A DNA stretch of 9,385 nt from Candidatus Dormiibacterota bacterium (lineage in GTDB: Bacteria > Chloroflexota > Dormibacteria > Aeolococcales > Aeolococcaceae), in the NCBI GenBank assembly GCA_003170875.1, contig PMYJ01000038.1, positions 11,611-20,995 of the forward strand. The letters are read 5' to 3'. Each line of letters opens with the position of its first letter. Position 1 is the stretch's first letter. Positions 5,978 through 9,385 of this stretch are shown here, piece by piece. Made by a program: the position numbers and the translations under genes. Below the pieces are notes generated by a model. It worked only from the letters and a program-made list of their open reading frames with translations. It was not told the origin of the DNA and did no database searches.

Positions 5978-6727
5978 TCACGATTCGGGGGCCCCCACGC
6001 CGCCTGCGGCGGGGGGCGGCGCGACGAAGCAGGATCGGGCACCGGTGTGGCAGGCCGGGCCGGCGGGCTCGACCAGGAGGAGCACGGCGTCGCCATCGCA
6101 GTCCAGCCGAACCTGGATGATCCGCATGGTGTTGCCGCTCGTCTCCCCCTTCTGCCAGAGACGCTCCCGGCTCCTGCTCCAGAAGGTGGCCCGACGGGTG
6201 ACCCGGGTGGCCTCGTAGGCGTCGCGGTTCATGTGGGCGACCATCAGCACCTCGGCGGTGCCCGCATCCTGGACGACGGCGGTCACCAGCCCGCGGCTGA
6301 AGTCGGGGCGGCGCCCCTCCGGCTCCGGGTTCAGGGAGAGGGCCGGGGAGCCTGCCTGCTGGCGCGGCGAGCGGGCCTCGAGGTTGACGCGGTAACCGTT
6401 GGGCGAGAAGACATTCATCGCCCAGTCGCCCATCGACTCCCCGTACTGCGCAGGTACCGTGTGGCGGTAGCCGAGCTTGGCGCAGAGCCTCGCCACCGCG
6501 GCGAGATCGTCCACCTGGAACTGCCAGAGGACGGAGTCGTTGGCGGCACGGGCGCGGAAGCGCTCGCTGATCTCGATGCCGAACTCCACGTCCCCCTGCT
6601 GCACGGCGACGAATCCGGAGAACTCCCCGCCCTCGTCGCGGACGCTGAATCCCAGGTCCTTGTAGAACTGCACCTCGGCGTTCAGGTCCTCGACGTGGAT
6701 GACGGGGACGAGCTTGGTGAACCTCAC
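5978..6727 (-). CDS. hisI: VOC/glyoxalase-like domain fused to HisI, phosphoribosyl-AMP cyclohydrolase
   Basis: The 249-residue product has two parts. Residues 3-117 look like a vicinal-oxygen-chelate (glyoxalase/bleomycin-resistance) domain: LVPVIHVEDLNAEVQFYKDL at the front, FQVDD near 70-74 and FSPNGYRVNLE at the end. His11 and Glu117 sit at classic metal-ligand positions, but the usual His of the third site is not evident (LWQFQV). After a Pro-rich linker (118-140), residues 141-234 are a full HisI domain: GLVTAVVQD, FWSRSR, GETSGN, then DCDGD (209-213) for Mg and Cys210, Cys226 and Cys233 for Zn, with the family's 16- and 7-residue spacings. HisI opens the PR-AMP ring in histidine synthesis. 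The GTG start overlaps the hisF stop as GTGA and has GAGGTG five bases upstream. No hisE domain is attached. The HisI call is firm, the VOC family call good, and the VOC role unknown. Confidence 0.9.
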   Translation of the reverse strand: MRFTKLVPVIHVEDLNAEVQFYKDLGFSVRDEGGEFSGFVAVQQGDVEFGIEISERFRARAANDSVLWQFQVDDLAAVARLCAKLGYRHTVPAQYGESMGDWAMNVFSPNGYRVNLEARSPRQQAGSPALSLNPEPEGRRPDFSRGLVTAVVQDAGTAEVLMVAHMNRDAYEATRVTRRATFWSRSRERLWQKGETSGNTMRIIQVRLDCDGDAVLLLVEPAGPACHTGARSCFVAPPPAAGGVGAPES

Positions 6728-7482
6728 AGCCGCACCTCGATCCCGTGCTGGCGCAGGTAGGCCTTGGTCTGGGGGATGGGGTGGATGCCGTCGTGGAAGA
6801 TGGAGGCCGCCAGGGCCGCATCCGCGCCTCCCTCGTCCAGCACCGCGCGCAGGTGCTCGGGCTCCCCGGCCCCCCCGCTCGCGATCACCGGGATGGTGAG
6901 CCGGTCGGAGACCGCCCGGGTGAGCAGGAGGTCGTAGCCGTCCTGGGTGCCGTCCCGGTCCATGCTCGTCAGCAGGATCTCGCCGGCGCCCCGCCCGGCG
7001 GCCTCCTCCGCCCAGGCGAGCGCGTCCCGGCCGGTGTCGCGGCGGCCACCGTGGGAGAAGACATGCCAGCCACCGTCCTCGCGGCGGGCGTCCACGGCGA
7101 CCACGATGCACTGCACCCCGAAGCGCTCGGCTCCCTCAGTGATCAGCTCGGGGCGGGCGAGCGCGGCCGTGTTGAGCGATACCTTGTCAGCACCGCTGCG
7201 CAGCATCCGGTCGATGTCATCGAGCCCGCGCAGCCCGCCTCCCACGGTGAGCGGGATGAAGACGGAGTCGGCGGTGCGGCGCACCGCGTCGAGGAGGATC
7301 TCGCGGGCGTCGCTGCTCGCAGTGATGTCCAGGAACACCAGCTCATCGGCAGATTCCGCGTCGTAGCGCGCCGCCAGCTCGGCGGGGTCGCCGGCGTCGC
7401 GGAGGTTGACGAAGTTGACCCCCTTGACCACCCGACCGTGATCCACGTCGAGGCAGGGGATGATCCGCTTGGCGAGGGTCAT
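6724..7482 (-). CDS. hisF: HisF, imidazole glycerol phosphate synthase cyclase subunit
   Basis: HisF pairs with HisH to make imidazole glycerol phosphate and AICAR from PRFAR and ammonia; it is a cytosolic (beta/alpha)8 barrel. The 252 residues match the usual length. RIIPCLDVDHGRVVKGVNF spans 6-24, with Asp12 as one catalytic acid, and VAVDARR has Asp131 as the second. The phosphate-binding loops are visible as VGGGLR (80-85), TSMDRDGTQDGYD and IASGGAGEPEH. The ATG at 7482 overlaps the hisA stop as ATGA and begins just before the conserved MTLAKRIIPCLD start. The open frame upstream of this ATG is antisense-like noise inside hisA. The next gene overlaps by GTGA. Confidence 0.97.
   Translation of the reverse strand: MTLAKRIIPCLDVDHGRVVKGVNFVNLRDAGDPAELAARYDAESADELVFLDITASSDAREILLDAVRRTADSVFIPLTVGGGLRGLDDIDRMLRSGADKVSLNTAALARPELITEGAERFGVQCIVVAVDARREDGGWHVFSHGGRRDTGRDALAWAEEAAGRGAGEILLTSMDRDGTQDGYDLLLTRAVSDRLTIPVIASGGAGEPEHLRAVLDEGGADAALAASIFHDGIHPIPQTKAYLRQHGIEVRL
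6733..6738 (-). promoter_or_regulatory. Ribosome binding site for the VOC-HisI fusion
   Basis: GAGGTG on the minus strand, inside the last codons of hisF, lies five bases before the GTG at 6727. It supports initiation at the VOC domain, so the fused protein is the intended product. I see no comparable site and start codon at the head of the HisI domain. Confidence 0.6.
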
Positions 7483-8228
7483 GGGGCCCCCGCGCCGCCT
7501 GCGACGTGGGGGAACCGGAGCATGGCGGCGCGCAGGTCGAAGCTGCCCTCGTACATGGCGCGACCCACGATGGCCCCGGCGGCTCCGGCCTCGGCGCAGC
7601 GGGCGATGTCGTCGACCGTGCTGATCCCACCGCTTGCGATCACCGGTCCCGGGAATACCCGCACCGCCTCCTCGAGCCCGGCGAGGTCGGGGCCGCTCAA
7701 CATCCCGTCGAGGGCCACGTCGGTCCGGACCAGGCCGCCGAGCGGCCAGGTCGCCCACCGCTCCAGGTGGGCGGCGGCGCTGCCGGCGCCCTCGGTCCAG
7801 CCCTCGGCCTGGGCGACGTCGCCGCGCACATCCAGGGAGACCAGGCAGCGCCCCGGCAGGGCGGCGCAGATCGCCTCGGCGGCCTCGGGCTCGCGCACCG
7901 CCACGCTCCCCAGCACGACGAAGGTCGCCCCTGCGGCCAGCCACCGCTCCGCCGCCGCCAGGGTGCGGACGCCCCCTCCGACCTCGATCTCGACACCGCG
8001 CTTGCGGGCTGCCTCGAGCACACCGCGAGCCGCCGCGGCGGAGTCGACGTCCGCCGTCCCCCGGGCGGCGTCGAGGTCGACCAGGTGGATGCGGTGGGCA
8101 CCGCTCTCGACGAGTCGCCGGGCGACCTCGACTGGATCGCTCTCGTAGACATGCTCGCGGTTGTAGTCGCCCTGGATGAGACGGACGCAGCGGCCCCCTC
8201 GGATGTCGATGGCGGGGATGACGATCAC
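7479..8228 (-). CDS. hisA: HisA, ProFAR isomerase
   Basis: HisA carries out the Amadori rearrangement of ProFAR to PRFAR in histidine synthesis. The 249-residue barrel has Asp8 in IPAIDIRGGRCVRL as the catalytic base and Asp170 in VRTDVALDGML as the acid. The phosphate sites are EVGGGVRT (82-89) and IASGGIS. Actinobacterial PriA, which also does the TrpF step, has an Arg just before the Gly-Trp of this loop (Arg143). Here the loop reads AEGWTE, with Glu142 at that place, as in monofunctional HisA; this comparison is from memory. The GTG start at 8228 overlaps the hisH stop as GTGA. The hisF ATG overlaps its stop. Confidence 0.96.
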   Translation of the reverse strand: MIVIPAIDIRGGRCVRLIQGDYNREHVYESDPVEVARRLVESGAHRIHLVDLDAARGTADVDSAAAARGVLEAARKRGVEIEVGGGVRTLAAAERWLAAGATFVVLGSVAVREPEAAEAICAALPGRCLVSLDVRGDVAQAEGWTEGAGSAAAHLERWATWPLGGLVRTDVALDGMLSGPDLAGLEEAVRVFPGPVIASGGISTVDDIARCAEAGAAGAIVGRAMYEGSFDLRAAMLRFPHVAGGAGAP

Positions 8229-8872
8229 AGCAGGGACGGCTCAGCCGGCCTCCGCTCGCCCACCGAGGCGGCCACCAGGTTGGCGTAGATGCGCAGCCCG
8301 GCCGGGCCGCTCTTCTCGGGGTGGAACTGGGTGCCGGTCACCACTCCCCGCTCGCAGATGGCGACGATCTCGCCACCGTAGTCCACGGTGGCGACCACGT
8401 CCTCGGGGTCGGCATCGGCCGCGTACGAGTGGACGAAGTAGCACCGCGTGCCGTCCTCGACGCCCTGGGTGAGCACGGCGGGCCGGCGCAACCGGAGAGA
8501 GTTCCAGCCCATGTGCGGCACCTTGAGCGGAGGCGCTGCCGCGATGCGGCGCACCCGCCCCGGAAGGAGGCCGAGCCCGGTGCCGCCCTCCCCCTCCTCG
8601 CTGGACTCGAAGAGCAGCTGGAAACCGAGGCAGACCCCGAGCACGGGGCGGCCGCGACGGGCCGCCTCCCTCACGGCGTCGCCCAGCCCGGAGCCGAGCA
8701 GCAGCGCTGCGGCCGGAGCGAAGGCGCCGACGCCGGGGAGCACCACCGCGTCGCTGCCGGCCACCACCCGCGGGTCAGGAGTGATCACCGCCTCGGCCCC
8801 GGCGCGCGCCAGCGCCCGCTCGACGCTGCGCAGGTTGCCGACCCCGTAGTCGACGATCGCCACCCGCGGCAT
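8225..8872 (-). CDS. hisH: HisH, imidazole glycerol phosphate synthase glutaminase subunit
   Basis: HisH is the class I glutamine amidotransferase that feeds ammonia to HisF. The 215-residue product starts RVAIVDYGVGNLRSV, the usual HisH opening, and has LPGVGAF (45-51). The nucleophile is Cys81 in GVCLGFQLLFE, and His184/Glu186 in QFHPEKSG complete the triad. PHMGWNSL (119-126) is also typical. The ATG at 8872 is preferred: it immediately precedes the conserved first strand and has GAGGA nine bases upstream. An upstream in-frame GTG at 8947 would add 25 residues without family support. A 93-base gap separates it from hisB, unlike the overlapped junctions downstream. Confidence 0.96.
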   Translation of the reverse strand: MPRVAIVDYGVGNLRSVERALARAGAEAVITPDPRVVAGSDAVVLPGVGAFAPAAALLLGSGLGDAVREAARRGRPVLGVCLGFQLLFESSEEGEGGTGLGLLPGRVRRIAAAPPLKVPHMGWNSLRLRRPAVLTQGVEDGTRCYFVHSYAADADPEDVVATVDYGGEIVAICERGVVTGTQFHPEKSGPAGLRIYANLVAASVGERRPAEPSLL

Positions 8873-8918
8873 CAGGACGCATCCTCGGCGCAGGGCATGC
8901 CGCGCCGGCTGCGCGACA

Positions 8919-8966
8919 TCAGGGCACCCGCCTCGCGGAGGCCGCACCGCGCAGGGCCCGGAGCAT
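8919..8966 (-). other. Possible 15-codon ORF in the hisB-hisH gap
   Basis: The hisB stop TGA overlaps an ATG (TGATG), opening a frame of 15 codons (MLRALRGAASARRVP). It stops inside the 93-base spacer, which also holds a small inverted repeat (GCCTC/GAGGC, 8930-8942). It could be a translated spacer that keeps ribosomes moving towards hisH, a relic, or chance. No homology is recognised. Confidence 0.2.
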
Positions 8967-9385
8967 CAGAGCACTCCCTTGGTGGAGGGCACCCCGCGCC
9001 CTACGACGGTCAGGGCGTCGCGGGTGGCGAGTCCCAGGGCCTTGAAGGCGGCCTCCGCGACGTGATGCAGGTTGACGCCGCGGATCAGGTCGACGTGGAG
9101 GCTGATCCCCGCAGATTGGACCAGACCCTGCACGAACTCGTGGAGGAGGGTGACGTCGAAGTCGTTGATCCGTCCCTTGAGGGCGCCCATCTCCCACTCC
9201 AGGTGGGGACGGTTGGAGAAGTCCAGGGCGCAGCGCACCAGGGACTCGTCGAGGGGTGCGTAGGCGTTGCCGAAGCGCCGGATGCCGGCGCGGTCACCGA
9301 GGGCCCGGCTGATCGTCGTGCCCAGGGCCAGCCCGCAGTCCTCGACCAGGTGGTGGGCATCCACGTCGATGTCGCCGGAGCCGTG
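8966..9385 (-). CDS. hisB: HisB, imidazoleglycerol-phosphate dehydratase (5' end cut by window)
   Basis: HisB removes water from imidazole glycerol phosphate to give imidazole acetol phosphate. The visible 139 residues begin inside the gene; the family has about 195-200, so about 60 N-terminal residues are beyond position 9385. The Mn-binding and catalytic motifs are clear: DAHHLVEDCGLALG (9-22 of the fragment), RFGNAYAPLDESLVRCALDFSNRP (37-60, family signature) and NLHHVAEAAFKALGLATR (105-122). The C-terminus (GVPSTKGVL) is the usual one. It is the monofunctional dehydratase in the part seen. It is the first his gene visible, with others presumably upstream. Confidence 0.96.
   Translation of the reverse strand, partial: HGSGDIDVDAHHLVEDCGLALGTTISRALGDRAGIRRFGNAYAPLDESLVRCALDFSNRPHLEWEMGALKGRINDFDVTLLHEFVQGLVQSAGISLHVDLIRGVNLHHVAEAAFKALGLATRDALTVVGRGVPSTKGVL

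Noticed and set aside
5887..6096. Extension of the GH15 frame into hisI (start at 6096)
   Set aside because: The added 70 residues are Pro/Arg-rich and overlap the end of hisI; the conserved domain and a GAGGT site both support the ATG at 5886.
7483..7944. Extension of the hisF frame back to 7944
   Set aside because: It overlaps hisA in another frame, is low-complexity, and the true start is marked by the ATGA overlap and the conserved MTLAKRIIPCLD beginning.
8873..8947. Alternative GTG start at 8947 for hisH
   Set aside because: It would add 25 Arg/Pro-rich residues before the universal HisH start, while the ATG at 8872 has a suitable GAGGA upstream.
1..9385. CRISPR arrays, tRNA/rRNA genes, insertion sequences, phage or defence genes
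   Set aside because: No spaced direct repeats, cloverleaf-like segments, transposase motifs or terminal inverted repeats were found; the window is filled by biosynthetic and sugar genes.

Overview
This is a high-GC bacterial window (roughly 70% G+C by eye) in which every convincing gene lies on the minus strand, so transcription runs from position 9385 towards 1. Very high GC, GTG starts and 4-base stop/start overlaps suggest a soil-type, high-GC lineage such as Dormibacterota/Chloroflexota or Actinomycetota. The sequence alone does not settle which, and that assignment is inference.

Region 1 (9385 to 5978) is the distal part of a histidine operon: hisB (C-terminal part only), hisH, hisA, hisF, and a hisI gene whose product carries an extra N-terminal glyoxalase/VOC-like domain. 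hisH-hisA, hisA-hisF and hisF-hisI each overlap by GTGA or ATGA, which implies translational coupling. Together the products perform IGP dehydration, the paired synthase/glutaminase step (HisF/HisH), ProFAR isomerisation (HisA) and PR-AMP cyclohydrolysis (HisI). hisG, hisD, hisC and hisE are not in view.

Region 2 (5886 to 2798) is a sugar pair: a GH15-family glucoamylase/trehalase-like hydrolase, overlapped by GTGA with a galactokinase-like GHMP kinase. It starts 91 bases after hisI with no clear promoter between, so it may be read through from the his operon. The kinase start lies inside an array of five degenerate 18-bp repeats that begins in the end of the hydrolase gene.

Region 3 (2718 to 1906) is a single gene for a cytosolic protein made of two YbjQ/UPF0145 domains in tandem, with its own strong ribosome binding site.

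Region 4 (1877 to 1) is the start of an arginine operon: argC followed, with an ATGA overlap, by argJ (cut by the window edge). Upstream of argC are a strong hairpin, an ArgR operator-like palindrome (TGCATAAACATGCA) and a perfect TATAAT placed so close to the ATG that the transcript would be leaderless or nearly so. argJ opens with five in-frame 15-bp repeats that include its start codon.

The points most worth a second look are the VOC-HisI fusion, the ArgR-box/leaderless argC promoter, and the two coding minisatellites sitting on coupled start codons. I saw no tRNA, rRNA, CRISPR array or mobile element.
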